From Chloroflexota bacterium (GTDB lineage: Bacteria; Chloroflexota; Anaerolineae; Anaerolineales; UBA11858), in contig JAANWX010000078.1 of the NCBI GenBank assembly GCA_018263575.1, positions 1-39,358 on the forward strand: 39,358 nt of DNA, in the 5' to 3' direction. Shown piece after piece: positions 25,257 to 33,209 of this stretch (positions are counted from its first letter, which is position 1; each line of letters begins with the position of its first letter). The position numbers and the translations under genes were made by a program. The notes beneath the pieces were generated by a model. The model did not search any database. It was not told the origin of the DNA and saw only the letters and a list, made by a program, of their open reading frames with translations.

Positions 25257-25787
25257 ATGAACCGTTGGAAACGCCTATTCTTTTATTTATTACTCAACGT
25301 CTTTGTTTCTGCAGTGACAATCTTGAGTGTTTTATTCTTATGGGAAAACACATCTTTAAAAAATGTATTAATTCTTCCTGAAGAAAACGCGCTCCAACAA
25401 AAACAGAACGGAGAGAAAACTACAGCCGCGCCTGAAAGGGAAGAAACCAACTCGGTCATAAAAATCATTGCCGCAAGCGGGGTAGAAAATTTGAACACGG
25501 AATACATACGCATCAAACACGTGGGGGAGGAGCCTGAGCAAACAATCTCCCTCCTCCATTGGCGTCTGCGGGATGCAAGCGGGCAAGAGCTTGATATCTC
25601 AGCGCATTCCAACCTTCAAAGCCTAGAACTTCACAGCAACGGGGCTATAGATATTTACACCAAGTCCGGAACCTCCTCTCCCATTGAATTATATTTGGGG
25701 TTAGATGAACCTCTCTGGGCACACGGTGAAACGGTAACCTTATTGGATGAGGAAGGAAACGTACAGGATACTTATTTGATCCCGTAA
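25257..25787 (+). CDS. membrane-anchored lamin-tail-domain-like protein
   Basis: The 176-residue protein has an N-terminal membrane helix (about residues 7-28, RLFFYLLLNVFVSAVTILSVLFLW), a low-complexity linker, and an extracytoplasmic domain from about residue 70. The domain pattern (GVENLNTEYIRIKHVG, then LLHWRLRDASGQEL, GAIDIYTKSG, PLWAHGETVTLLDEEGNVQDTY) follows the lamin tail domain fold found in many secreted bacterial proteins. The function is unknown; such domains usually mediate binding. The ATG at 25257 follows AAAGGA; longer starts run into the palindrome cluster. No partner gene is adjacent. Assignment to the LTD family is by eye. Confidence 0.65.
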   Translation: MNRWKRLFFYLLLNVFVSAVTILSVLFLWENTSLKNVLILPEENALQQKQNGEKTTAAPEREETNSVIKIIAASGVENLNTEYIRIKHVGEEPEQTISLLHWRLRDASGQELDISAHSNLQSLELHSNGAIDIYTKSGTSSPIELYLGLDEPLWAHGETVTLLDEEGNVQDTYLIP

Positions 25788-25842
25788 AGAGGGTGGCGTA
25801 AGGAGTGAAACGTGATGCGTGAGAAGCCAACCCCAGTGACGT

Positions 25843-25941
25843 AGACTTCAAAAGTCTTCAAAACAACGTTTTTGCGCTTAATAATTCAGAAGCGCTCTTG
25901 AAAACTTCTCTCAAAGCACCCTCTGAGACTTTTGAAGTTTG
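25843..25941. repeat. 99-bp core of the MITE-like family, copy C
   Basis: The core is bounded by AGACTTCAAAAGTCT and GAGACTTTTGAAGTTTG at exactly the same 99-base distance as in copies A and B. The outer GTAA ends seen in A and B are not recognisable here. It is followed 19 bases later by a GACCTCCGAGGT hairpin. Confidence 0.75.
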
Positions 25942-25960
25942 CTCTTGCCAGTTGTCCCAA

Positions 25961-25997
25961 GACCTCCGAGGTTATAAAGCCGTAAACCTCGGAGGTC
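25961..25997. repeat. GACCTCCGAGGT palindrome, copy 2
   Basis: GACCTCCGAGGT (25961-25972) and ACCTCGGAGGTC (25986-25997) form a perfect 12-bp stem. Downstream at 26037-26050 stands TATTGAGATGATAC, which also follows copy 3 at 29454-29467 and appears inverted near 31094-31107. Confidence 0.8.
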
Positions 25998-26069
25998 TCA
26001 GGGACAGAGCAAATAAACCGGGGAGAGAAACCAGGCTATTGAGATGATACAGATAGCCTTAAATATCAA

Positions 26070-26105
26070 AAGCTCGCTTGGTTTGATCCAAGCGAGCTTA
26101 TTTTC
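26070..26105. terminator. bidirectional intrinsic terminator
   Basis: AAGCTCGCTTGG (26070-26081) and CCAAGCGAGCTT (26088-26099) form a perfect 12-bp stem followed by ATTTTC. It separates the LTD-like gene from the convergent zinc-ribbon/OB gene. Confidence 0.85.
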
Positions 26106-26129
26106 TTTAAAATTGAAAATAAAAATCTA

Positions 26130-26552
26130 CTACGAAGCGGCCGCGCCGGCCGCAACTGGCACGGAAGGTCGAAACTTATAACCGTAGACCAATAGGCCGC
26201 GCTCATCGCCATCGGTTCGCAAACGGCGAGTGACCATCTCTACTGGCATCCCGATCTCCGCTTCATCCTCTCCCAAGTCTGTCAATTGCGCGGTGACAAC
26301 GGGGCCTTCGTTCAACTTCACCAAGGCAACTGTATAGGGAACCGAACTTTGGAATCCTTGGGGAGCATTATAAATGGTAGTATGCGAATACACCTCTCCC
26401 CGCCCGCTGAACTCGTACTCAGTTTTTGCTTCACCGCCACAGTCGGGGCAAACATCTCGAGGGGGGAATATCTTGACAGAACAATGAGGGCAAACCTCAC
26501 CCGTGAGAGCGTAACGTTGTTTTTTCAATCGCCAATGACGTGGAATTCCCAT
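26130..26552 (-). CDS. zinc-ribbon/OB-fold protein (DUF35 family)
   Basis: A 140-residue protein with an N-terminal zinc ribbon (CPHC and CPDC, about residues 21-38) and an OB-fold domain (GRGEVYSHTTIYNAPQGFQSSVPYTVALVKLNEGPVVTAQLTD). Members of this family normally sit beside thiolases or HMG-CoA synthase and help channel acyl-CoA substrates. No such gene is next to it here, so its partner is unknown. The ATG at 26552 follows AAGGAG. Confidence 0.85.
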   Translation of the reverse strand: MGIPRHWRLKKQRYALTGEVCPHCSVKIFPPRDVCPDCGGEAKTEYEFSGRGEVYSHTTIYNAPQGFQSSVPYTVALVKLNEGPVVTAQLTDLGEDEAEIGMPVEMVTRRLRTDGDERGLLVYGYKFRPSVPVAAGAAAS

Positions 26553-26612
26553 AAAAAAATCTCCTTGCTTGATGAATCTTCCTCGAATGTCCTTATACAG
26601 CTTACAGTGTAA

Positions 26613-26774
26613 GCCTTATCCACTCTCAGAAACTCTCAGGGTTGGCAAGTTGTCGTTATAGGAGATGCTTCCTACGTAGTGCATTATCAAGCAAGACCTA
26701 CTGCTACAGATAATCCCAACACCATCACCACGAAACCAACACCAGGCTCTAGAGAGCTTCGAGCACTCCCCTAA
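26613..26774 (+). other. orphan coding-like stretch, possible gene remnant
   Basis: This frame is open for 53 codons after an in-frame TAA, with no plausible start codon. It reads GWQVVVIGDASYVVHYQARPTATDN in the middle, a protein-like pattern with a Thr/Pro-rich tail. I do not recognise a family. It may be decayed coding sequence or chance. Nothing else is evident in the gap 26553-26840. Confidence 0.2.
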
Positions 26775-26840
26775 CGAAAACGGTGATACAGGTAGGTAAT
26801 TTTCGCCAAGTCCAGCAAGCTGGCGTTAAACTAGTGACGA

Positions 26841-27830
26841 TTACTTGACCAGTTCAACTACATCCCCATCTTGAAGCACGTGTTCACGACTCACCATCTG
26901 CCCCTCGAAATCCGCGCTCTCCCCCCATACACGGGCCGTCTTTAACGTTTCTAGAAAATCCTTATGAATCTTCCCCGCGAATTCTTCTACTGTGCAACCT
27001 TTGTAGACCACAAAGGGCGCTGAGAAATCCGGTTCCGCGCCAGAAGTCTGGGAATAAACGCGCACAATGCCCAACCAGTCGAAAATGGTCTCTTTCATTT
27101 TGTCTATGTTATACGCTGTCTCAGTAGAAATTGGCAAAAGAGGGCAGTCGACGTCCAATAATTCTTGGAAAATCTGATAGTAGTCGGCGGCTTCCTCACC
27201 GTCGTGTTTATTAACCAGCACTAGGCAGGGAACATAGAGTAAGTAGCCTTCACTTTCCAACTTCCCCTGAAGATGTTGGGGGGCGATACGATGTTCTTGC
27301 AGCAAGTCAAAGGCCTCATGTAATTGCTCAACGGGATTGGCTTGTAAATCAATCATCACCAAGAGCATATCCACCCGGCGGAGCAAATTCAGGAACTCCG
27401 GATTAATGTATTCATCGCTCAGGGGAGGCGTATCGATGAGCTGCACCTGAACATTGTCGATGAGCATCATGCCCGGCGTGGGATTCCAGGTCGTGAAAGG
27501 GGCCGGAGAAACCTCCGGGGTGGCGTTGGTCACGGCGTTGAGCAGGGAGGATTTTCCAGCGTTAGGAGGCCCTATGACGGCAATTTGCCCCGCGCCCTCT
27601 TTATCAATGTGATAAGCCGAGACATGGCGCTTGGTTCCTTTTTTGGATTGTTCAGCCCCCTTAAGCTTAGAAAGCTTCTTCCGCAAATCGGCCCGGAGAT
27701 GGTCAGTTCCCTTGTGCTTGGGGATTGTACTCATCATCTCATTAAGATAAGTAATTTTATCGGCCGTTGTCGTTGCGGACCGAAAGCGTTCTTGGGCGTT
27801 ATAATAGTCAGCAGGTAAGTTTGTTGGCAT
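26841..27830 (-). CDS. DRG-like GTPase with C-terminal TGS domain
   Basis: A 329-residue Obg/DRG-class GTPase. An N-terminal helical region (1-75) precedes the G domain with Walker A GPPNAGKSSLL, a switch region FTTWNPTPG, G3 DTPP and G4 NKHD. The last 65 residues (APFVVYKGCTVEEFAGKIHKDFLETLKTARVWG, then HVLQDGDVVELVK) form a TGS domain. DRG proteins are best known from archaea and eukaryotes, where they act on ribosomes; bacterial relatives are less studied. It is transcribed divergently from the NTP pyrophosphatase gene 94 bases away. Confidence 0.9.
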   Translation of the reverse strand: MPTNLPADYYNAQERFRSATTTADKITYLNEMMSTIPKHKGTDHLRADLRKKLSKLKGAEQSKKGTKRHVSAYHIDKEGAGQIAVIGPPNAGKSSLLNAVTNATPEVSPAPFTTWNPTPGMMLIDNVQVQLIDTPPLSDEYINPEFLNLLRRVDMLLVMIDLQANPVEQLHEAFDLLQEHRIAPQHLQGKLESEGYLLYVPCLVLVNKHDGEEAADYYQIFQELLDVDCPLLPISTETAYNIDKMKETIFDWLGIVRVYSQTSGAEPDFSAPFVVYKGCTVEEFAGKIHKDFLETLKTARVWGESADFEGQMVSREHVLQDGDVVELVK

Positions 27831-27924
27831 ATTTATCTAGTATACTATAAGGAACAGAAGAATTAGTAAGTCTATTTACTCACCCCTATTCTACCCTGAT
27901 TCTACGCGCTTAGGAAACGATTTT

Positions 27925-28530
27925 ATGAAATTATTACTCGCCACCAATAATGCTGGTAAGCAAAAAGAGATTTGCGCCCTTTTGGAGGCCTTGGAAATAG
28001 AGCTAATTCTTCCCAGGGAGATTGGTTTGGATTTAGATGTCACCGAGGATGGGGAGACCTACCGGGAAAACGCGGCCCTCAAGGCGCGAGCGTTCGCCGA
28101 AGCATCCGGGCTGTGGGCTTTGGCGGATGATTCCGGGTTAGAGGTCGACGCCCTGGATGGCGCGCCGGGGTTGTATTCGGCACGCTACGCGCCCGTCCCC
28201 CATCCCACGGATGCTGACCGGCGCGGGCACCTGCTGCGGGAGCTCACCGCGCATTCCCGCCCCTGGGTGGCCCGTTTCCGCTGCGTGGCAGCGTTCACCC
28301 ACCGGGAGGGGAAAATCTATCACGCACAAGGGGTGTGTCCCGGTGAAATCATCCCCCAAGAACGCGGGGAAGGCGGCTTTGGCTATGACCCCATCTTCCT
28401 CCTCCCCCACAAAAAACGCACCATGGCCGAATTGACCATGGCGGAGAAAAATCAGCTCAGCCACCGGGCACGAGCCATCCAAGCCTTGCGCCCCACACTG
28501 TTGGAAATAATCCGTCCCAAAGTGGTATAA
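27925..28530 (+). CDS. rdgB: XTP/dITP pyrophosphatase (RdgB/HAM1 family)
   Basis: A house-cleaning enzyme that hydrolyses non-canonical purine NTPs such as dITP and XTP to monophosphates. The 201-residue sequence shows LLATNNAGKQKEI at the N-terminus, ENAALKARAFAEASGLWALADDSGLEVDALDGAPGLYSARYA in the middle, and GGFGYDPIFLLP and SHRARAIQAL near the end. All are family hallmarks. The next gene starts 39 bases downstream and may be cotranscribed. Confidence 0.95.
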   Translation: MKLLLATNNAGKQKEICALLEALEIELILPREIGLDLDVTEDGETYRENAALKARAFAEASGLWALADDSGLEVDALDGAPGLYSARYAPVPHPTDADRRGHLLRELTAHSRPWVARFRCVAAFTHREGKIYHAQGVCPGEIIPQERGEGGFGYDPIFLLPHKKRTMAELTMAEKNQLSHRARAIQALRPTLLEIIRPKVV

Positions 28531-28569
28531 TGCCCATGACCCCGCCTGAAAAATATTGGAGAAAAGACC

Positions 28570-29358
28570 ATGATCACCAAAAACCTGACAGAATTTCAAA
28601 ACTCAGAAGGTACAGTCTCTTTCATGGGCCAGTTGCGTAGTATGATGAAACACGGCTTTTCATGGAGAAAAGAGCAAGAAAACCAAGAAAAGCTGATCGG
28701 CATCATAGAAACCATGCTCAATAATGAGTGCCTGCTCTTGCGCAACGTAAGCATCCCCAAAGTGGAAAAACCTATTCCCTTGATTTTGCTCACCCCCGCT
28801 GGAATCATGCTTATCAATCCTAAATATTTTTCGGGGACTTTTGAGGTGCGAGATGATGTATGGCGGGAGCTAAGTGGTAAAGACTTAGTTCCTACACGGC
28901 CTAATCCTATTCGTGAAGTAGTATTCTATGCTAACGCCCTCCTTCACTATTTCGAAGGCCATGCTCTCGAAGACGTCCCTTTGGAGCGTGTGGTAGTTTT
29001 AACGTCTATGGGTGCCCATGTAAAAACCAAACATCCCGCTGTGCGTATTATTCCCTTTGATGCCCTCAAAAATTTCGCCCGCGAGATAGGCACATCTGAA
29101 CCTATTCTCAGCCGAGAAGAGATAATAGAATTTGCCAAATTGCTGGCCAAGCCGCGACCTCCGTCCTATTCTACTCCCTATCCCGAACGAGAAGATAGCC
29201 CGCAGCTCCCAGACACTTCACCTAAAGTTGTCCAGGACTTAGAAGCAACTATCCAAAAACTGAACTTTAACAAAAGACAATGGATTATATTGGGCATTAT
29301 TCTTGCCGGTCAGGTGCTCTTAGTGGTGGCCTTTATCCTTTTTATCCTCTTTGCGTAA
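28570..29358 (+). CDS. tail-anchored NERD-like protein
   Basis: A 262-residue protein with no certain family. Residues about 35-150 resemble the nuclease-related NERD fold: a helix EKLIGIIETMLNNECLLLRNVSIP, then LILLTPAGIMLINPKYFSGTFEV. In active NERD proteins the matching segments carry a QID-type aspartate and an E-x-K; here they read KPIPLI and INPK, so catalytic residues look lost. A proline-rich linker follows, then a single C-terminal membrane helix (about 238-260). GGAG at 28557-28560 supports the ATG at 28570. It lies 39 bases after rdgB. Confidence 0.6.
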   Translation: MITKNLTEFQNSEGTVSFMGQLRSMMKHGFSWRKEQENQEKLIGIIETMLNNECLLLRNVSIPKVEKPIPLILLTPAGIMLINPKYFSGTFEVRDDVWRELSGKDLVPTRPNPIREVVFYANALLHYFEGHALEDVPLERVVVLTSMGAHVKTKHPAVRIIPFDALKNFAREIGTSEPILSREEIIEFAKLLAKPRPPSYSTPYPEREDSPQLPDTSPKVVQDLEATIQKLNFNKRQWIILGIILAGQVLLVVAFILFILFA

Positions 29359-29379
29359 CTTCTCAAAAACTAGAGGCAA

Positions 29380-29440
29380 GACCTCCGAGGTTTTTACGGT
29401 GTACAGCCCGTAGGCTAGTGTACTGCAAACCTCGGAGGTC
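29380..29440. repeat. GACCTCCGAGGT palindrome, copy 3, with inserted repeat
   Basis: The 12-bp arms (29380-29391 and 29429-29440) match copy 2, but the loop is enlarged by a 25-base sequence (29395-29419). That sequence is the inverse copy, with one mismatch, of 2784-2808. TATTGAGATGATAC follows at 29454-29467. Confidence 0.8.
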
Positions 29441-29489
29441 TCAGCCCCCGAAATATTGAGATGATACCTCTTTGCTTCATAAAGTGGTA

Positions 29490-29651
29490 AACGCAGGGCG
29501 GGTTTTCGCATAGCCACACGGTGTTGCCCACGCTTTGCGGGCCTCCGGCCAGGGCATGTACAGCACACCCATTTGGTGTGCCTGAAGAGGTACGATACCC
29601 GCCACGTATGGAAGTAGATGTAAATCTACCCTATATGTGGGTTTCTACGAG
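29490..29651. repeat. GCAGGGCGGGTT repeat split by an inserted palindrome
   Basis: ACGCAGGGCGGGTTTTCG (29490-29507) and ATACCCGCCACGTATGG with its continuation to 29651 are the two halves of an element that is intact at 33127-33199. Between them lies about 86 bases containing GCACACCcatttGGTGTGC and a GCCC/GGGC palindrome. Part of this insert matches 25113-25155 inverted. The whole gap 29359-29716 holds only such repeats. Confidence 0.65.
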
Positions 29652-29716
29652 CTAGATTTTGAACCTTTTTACATCACCACGGTTAAGTGCAATCATACTA
29701 CCCCCCAGGTTAACTT

Positions 29717-30448
29717 ATGACACCTCCCTTTCTATCCCTGGTTATCCCAGCCTACAATGAAGAGCGCCGCCTGCCTCACACTTTAGAGCAGGTGGCTCGC
29801 TTTTTAGAACCCCAATCCTATACATGGGAAGTCATCGTCGTCGACAATGCCAGCGCAGATACCACACCCGATATTGTCCAAAACTTTGCGCAAAAACATC
29901 CCCAAATTCATGGCCTCCATGAAAGCGTGCGTGGAAAAGGAAAAGCCATCCAAAGCGGCATGTTAGCGGCTAAGGGTGAATACCGCTTCATGTGCGACGC
30001 CGACCTATCCATGCCCATCACGGAGCTGAACCGGTTTTTGCCGCCCCAACTTGAGAACTTCGACCTGGCCATAGCCTCCCGCGAGGCCCCCGGCGCCATC
30101 CGCTACAATGAGCCTTATTACCGCCATTTAGGCGGGCGGGCCGTCAACACCATGATCCGCGCCCTCATTCTCCCAGGCATACAAGATACCCAATGCGGCT
30201 TCAAGTGTTTTTCGTCTTCAGTGGCCGAAGACCTTTTCAGCCATCAAACCATTTTCAATTGGTCCTTCGACATTGAGATTTTGGCTATTGCTCAGTTACG
30301 GGATTATAAAATCGTCGAACTTCCCATCCCCTGGCACTTCAATGCCGAGACCAAACTCAACGCCATCCAGGATGCTGTGCAAATGTTTTTAGATATTTTA
30401 ACCGTGCGGAATAACCTGAAAAAAGGAGTTTATGGGCCGGAAGATTGA
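29717..30448 (+). CDS. GT2 family glycosyltransferase (dolichyl-phosphate glucosyltransferase-like)
   Basis: A 243-residue GT-A fold enzyme that transfers a sugar from a nucleotide donor, probably to a polyprenyl phosphate. It shows LSLVIPAYNEERRLPHTLEQV, WEVIVVDNASADTT, SVRGKGKAIQSGML, the metal-binding CDADLSMP and TQCGFKCFSSSVAEDLF with WSFDIEILAIA. These fit the dolichyl-phosphate beta-glucosyltransferase-like branch. It has no C-terminal membrane helices. Its stop overlaps the start of rnhB by 17 bases, suggesting coupled translation. Confidence 0.88.
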   Translation: MTPPFLSLVIPAYNEERRLPHTLEQVARFLEPQSYTWEVIVVDNASADTTPDIVQNFAQKHPQIHGLHESVRGKGKAIQSGMLAAKGEYRFMCDADLSMPITELNRFLPPQLENFDLAIASREAPGAIRYNEPYYRHLGGRAVNTMIRALILPGIQDTQCGFKCFSSSVAEDLFSHQTIFNWSFDIEILAIAQLRDYKIVELPIPWHFNAETKLNAIQDAVQMFLDILTVRNNLKKGVYGPED

Positions 30449-31085
30449 CCCTGACCTGATTCCCGCCCAGCCCAACCTTAATTTCGAAAACGCTTTTTGG
30501 CAGGCTGGCATACAAAGGGTGGGAGGAATTGACGAAGCCGGGCGGGGAGCATTGGCCGGGCCGGTAGTTGCTGCGGTGGTGATACTCCCCCCCCAGCCTG
30601 GGGTTCGGCATTCTCTGGTGGGGGTGCGTGACTCGAAAGTGATGACTCCCAACCAGCGCGAAAAATGGCGCGCCAAGATCCAGGCACAAGCGCTGGCTTG
30701 GAGCGTGGGCTTCGCCTCCCCCCGTGAAATTGACGCCTACGGCATTGTCCCGGCCACCCGTCTCGCCGCCCAACGCGCCCTAGACAAGCTCTCTCCTCCC
30801 CCCGAACATCTCTTACTCGACTATTTACAGCTCCCCAATACCCCTACTCCCCAAACCTGGCTCGTAAAAGGGGATGCCCGTTCGCTGAGCATTGCCGCCG
30901 CTTCCGTGCTGGCCAAAACAATCCGGGACGAACATCTCCGCGGAATGGAAGAAACCTATCCCGGTTTTGGATTTGCTTCGCATAAAGGATATGGCACAAA
31001 GGCCCATCGCCAGGCCATACAAAGACTCGGCCCCTCTCCCATCCACCGCATGAGCTTTGCGCCGATGAAGTTAATGGTTTCATAA
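30432..31085 (+). CDS. rnhB: ribonuclease HII
   Basis: The enzyme cleaves RNA in RNA-DNA hybrids and starts removal of misincorporated ribonucleotides. The 217-residue sequence contains GGIDEAGRGALAGPVVAAVVIL with the catalytic Asp-Glu pair, VRDSKVMTPNQRE, LLLDYLQLP, KGDARSLSIAAASVLAKTIRD and the C-terminal PIHRMSFAP. An AAGGAG (30423-30428) inside the end of the glycosyltransferase gene supports the ATG at 30432. Confidence 0.96.
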   Translation: MGRKIDPDLIPAQPNLNFENAFWQAGIQRVGGIDEAGRGALAGPVVAAVVILPPQPGVRHSLVGVRDSKVMTPNQREKWRAKIQAQALAWSVGFASPREIDAYGIVPATRLAAQRALDKLSPPPEHLLLDYLQLPNTPTPQTWLVKGDARSLSIAAASVLAKTIRDEHLRGMEETYPGFGFASHKGYGTKAHRQAIQRLGPSPIHRMSFAPMKLMVS

Positions 31086-31113
31086 AACGCGGATGTATCA
31101 TCTCAATAATCTA

Positions 31114-31160
31114 GGGAGGAGTAACCAGGTTTCTTTGAGAAACCTGGTTCCCCTCCTCTC
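31114..31160. repeat. AACCAGGTTTC hairpin
   Basis: AACCAGGTTTC (31123-31133) and GAAACCTGGTT (31139-31149) form a perfect 11-bp stem, extended by GGAGGA/TCCTCTCC flanks. A GTATCATCTCAATA sequence just upstream (31094-31107) is the inverse of the 14-mer near the two GACCTCCGAGGT hairpins. It may act as a weak terminator for rnhB but lacks a T run. Confidence 0.6.
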
Positions 31161-31213
31161 CACTCTTTGAGAGATACACATGGATTACCAAAAATCAAGT
31201 GAGGAACAAACTT

Positions 31214-33109
31214 ATGATAGACCAAAAAACACACAAACAATACGGTTTATGGCCCAGCCCCATCACCCCGCAGGAAATCGGGCAGGGACTAGATTTCAGC
31301 GATGTCGCTTGGAACGACGACGGCACCCTGGTATGGCGGGAACGCCGCTCGGACCGGGGGCTGCTGATCGTTCAACCTCCGGTTGGAGACGCCTTCCGAG
31401 CCCTGAATAACACATTCTCAGTGAGTGGCGGCGTGGGCTATGGGGGAGGTTCTTTCACTGTGGGAGACGGATGTGCTTATTTTGTCGAAAAAGCCTCCAA
31501 ACGCATTTACGCCCAGCCCTTGGGCGCTGGCTCACCCCGCCCCATCACGCCGGAATTTGGAGCCGCTGCCGCCCCCCGGGTCTCTCCGGATGGGGAACAT
31601 CTCCTCTTCATCCACACCTACGAAAACGAGGATACTCTAGCCGTCGTCGATACAGAAGGCGAGCATTGGCCGCGCAAACTTGCCTCCGGGGCCGATTTCT
31701 ACATGCACCCCCGCTGGGGCCCGGACGGCCAACACGCGGCCTGGGTTTCCTGGAATCACCCCAACATGCCCTGGGACGGGACCACCCTCGAGCTTGCCAC
31801 ACTCACACGAACACCGGGTGACTTGCCGGCTCTCAAAACCGTGACCACCATCGCCGGTGATGAGACCACCTCCATCTTCCAACCAGAATTTTCACCCGAC
31901 GGGCGATATTTGGCCTACGTCTCCGACCAAAGCGGGTGGTGGCAGCTCTATCTCTATGACTTGCAAAGCAAAGAGCACCGGCAGCTTACCGATATCCCTG
32001 CCGAGCACGGGAAACCGGCCTGGGTTCAGGGGATGCGCACCTACAGCTTTGGCGTTAACGGCGAAAAACTGTATTTTATCCGCAACCAGAAAGGGATTGC
32101 CACCCTGTGGGAGATCGAAATCGCTTCCGGTCAAGAACAACAACTCCCTTTAGAAGAAGAGTACACCTGGTTTGAGCAAATTGCCGTCTCACCACAAGGC
32201 GGGGAAATCGCCTTACTTGCCTCGGGGGGGAGGGCTCCCAAGCGGGTGATCGTCTACCAGCCCGGGGAGGAAAGCACCGTTCTGCGGCGCTCCACAGCGG
32301 AAAATCTCTCCCCGGAAGCTTACTCCACTCCCCAGCCCCTCTCTTGGTCAAGCCTGGACGGGGAAACCACGCATGGCTTATATTATCCCCCTCAAAACGC
32401 GGAATTCACCGCCGAAGGGCCACCACCCTTGGTCGTCCTGGTGCACGGCGGGCCAACGGGCCAGCGCGTGGCGAGTTACAATCCCAAAGTGCAGTTCTTC
32501 ACCAGCCGGGGGTATGCCGTCCTCCAGCCCAATTACCGGGGCAGCGCCGGGTATGGACGCGACTACCGCGACGCCTTGAAGGGGAAGTGGGGGATTTTCG
32601 ACGTGGCAGACACCGTCAGCGGTGCCCGTTATCTGGCCGAAGAAGGTCTGGCCGATACGGAACGGATGGTGGTCATGGGCGGCAGCGCGGGCGGGTTCAC
32701 CGTTCTGATAGCATTGGAGAAGCATCCTGGAGTTTTCAGGGCGGGGATTTCTATGTACGGAGTCGCCAATCACTTCACCCTGGCGGCCGATACCCACAAA
32801 TTCGAGAAACGCTATCTTGATTCGCTCTTAGGCCCCCTTCCCGAGGCGGCTGAGGTATACCGGGAACGCTCCCCCATCTTTGCGGCGGATAAGATCCAAG
32901 ACGCCATGGCCATCTTCCAGGGAGAGGATGACAAGGTGGTCCCCAAAGACCAATCCGAGGCTATCGTTGAGGCCCTCAAGCGGAACGGTATCCCCCATGA
33001 ATACCATCTCTACCCCGGAGAGGGCCATGGCTTCCGCAAATCAGAGACGTTGGAACATTTTTACAAGTCTGTGGACGATTTTTTGCGGGAGTATGTGATT
33101 TTTGCGTAG
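31214..33109 (+). CDS. S9 family prolyl oligopeptidase / acylaminoacyl-peptidase
   Basis: A serine peptidase that cleaves short or N-acylated peptides. The 631-residue protein has an N-terminal beta-propeller (about 1-370, with PRVSPDGEHLLF, PRWGPDGQHAAWVS, PEFSPDGRYLAYVSDQSGWWQLYLYD repeats). The C-terminal alpha/beta-hydrolase follows: LVVLVHGGPTG oxyanion region, nucleophile GGSAGG, the acidic residue in GEDDKVVP, and the histidine in GEGHGF. No signal peptide is visible, so it is probably cytoplasmic. The ATG at 31214 follows GAGG at about nine bases. It appears monocistronic. Confidence 0.94.
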   Translation: MIDQKTHKQYGLWPSPITPQEIGQGLDFSDVAWNDDGTLVWRERRSDRGLLIVQPPVGDAFRALNNTFSVSGGVGYGGGSFTVGDGCAYFVEKASKRIYAQPLGAGSPRPITPEFGAAAAPRVSPDGEHLLFIHTYENEDTLAVVDTEGEHWPRKLASGADFYMHPRWGPDGQHAAWVSWNHPNMPWDGTTLELATLTRTPGDLPALKTVTTIAGDETTSIFQPEFSPDGRYLAYVSDQSGWWQLYLYDLQSKEHRQLTDIPAEHGKPAWVQGMRTYSFGVNGEKLYFIRNQKGIATLWEIEIASGQEQQLPLEEEYTWFEQIAVSPQGGEIALLASGGRAPKRVIVYQPGEESTVLRRSTAENLSPEAYSTPQPLSWSSLDGETTHGLYYPPQNAEFTAEGPPPLVVLVHGGPTGQRVASYNPKVQFFTSRGYAVLQPNYRGSAGYGRDYRDALKGKWGIFDVADTVSGARYLAEEGLADTERMVVMGGSAGGFTVLIALEKHPGVFRAGISMYGVANHFTLAADTHKFEKRYLDSLLGPLPEAAEVYRERSPIFAADKIQDAMAIFQGEDDKVVPKDQSEAIVEALKRNGIPHEYHLYPGEGHGFRKSETLEHFYKSVDDFLREYVIFA

Positions 33110-33126
33110 GGGGGAGAATTCGGTTA

Positions 33127-33199
33127 ACGTAGGGCGGGTTTCAATACCCGCCACATACGGCGGCAGATGTAAACCTGCCTTACATGTAGTTCGTGGGTT
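33127..33199. repeat. GTAGGGCGGGTT repeat, intact copy
   Basis: ACGTAGGGCGGGTTTC, ATACCCGCCACATACGG and a GCAGATGTAAACCTGC-type segment follow one another. The order and sequence parallel 29490-29651 without its insert. Confidence 0.65.
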
Positions 33200-33209
33200 C
33201 TCAAGTAGC

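Noticed and set aside
24492-31085. Cluster of NYN nuclease, LTD, GTPase, NERD-like and RNase HII genes considered as a defence island
   Set aside because: The genes are on mixed strands, separated by terminators and repeats, and most are housekeeping; there is no operon structure typical of defence systems.
31180-31410. Plus-strand frame from an ATG at 31180 just before the S9 peptidase
   Set aside because: It mostly overlaps the peptidase in another frame; the peptidase propeller sequence is the conserved one.
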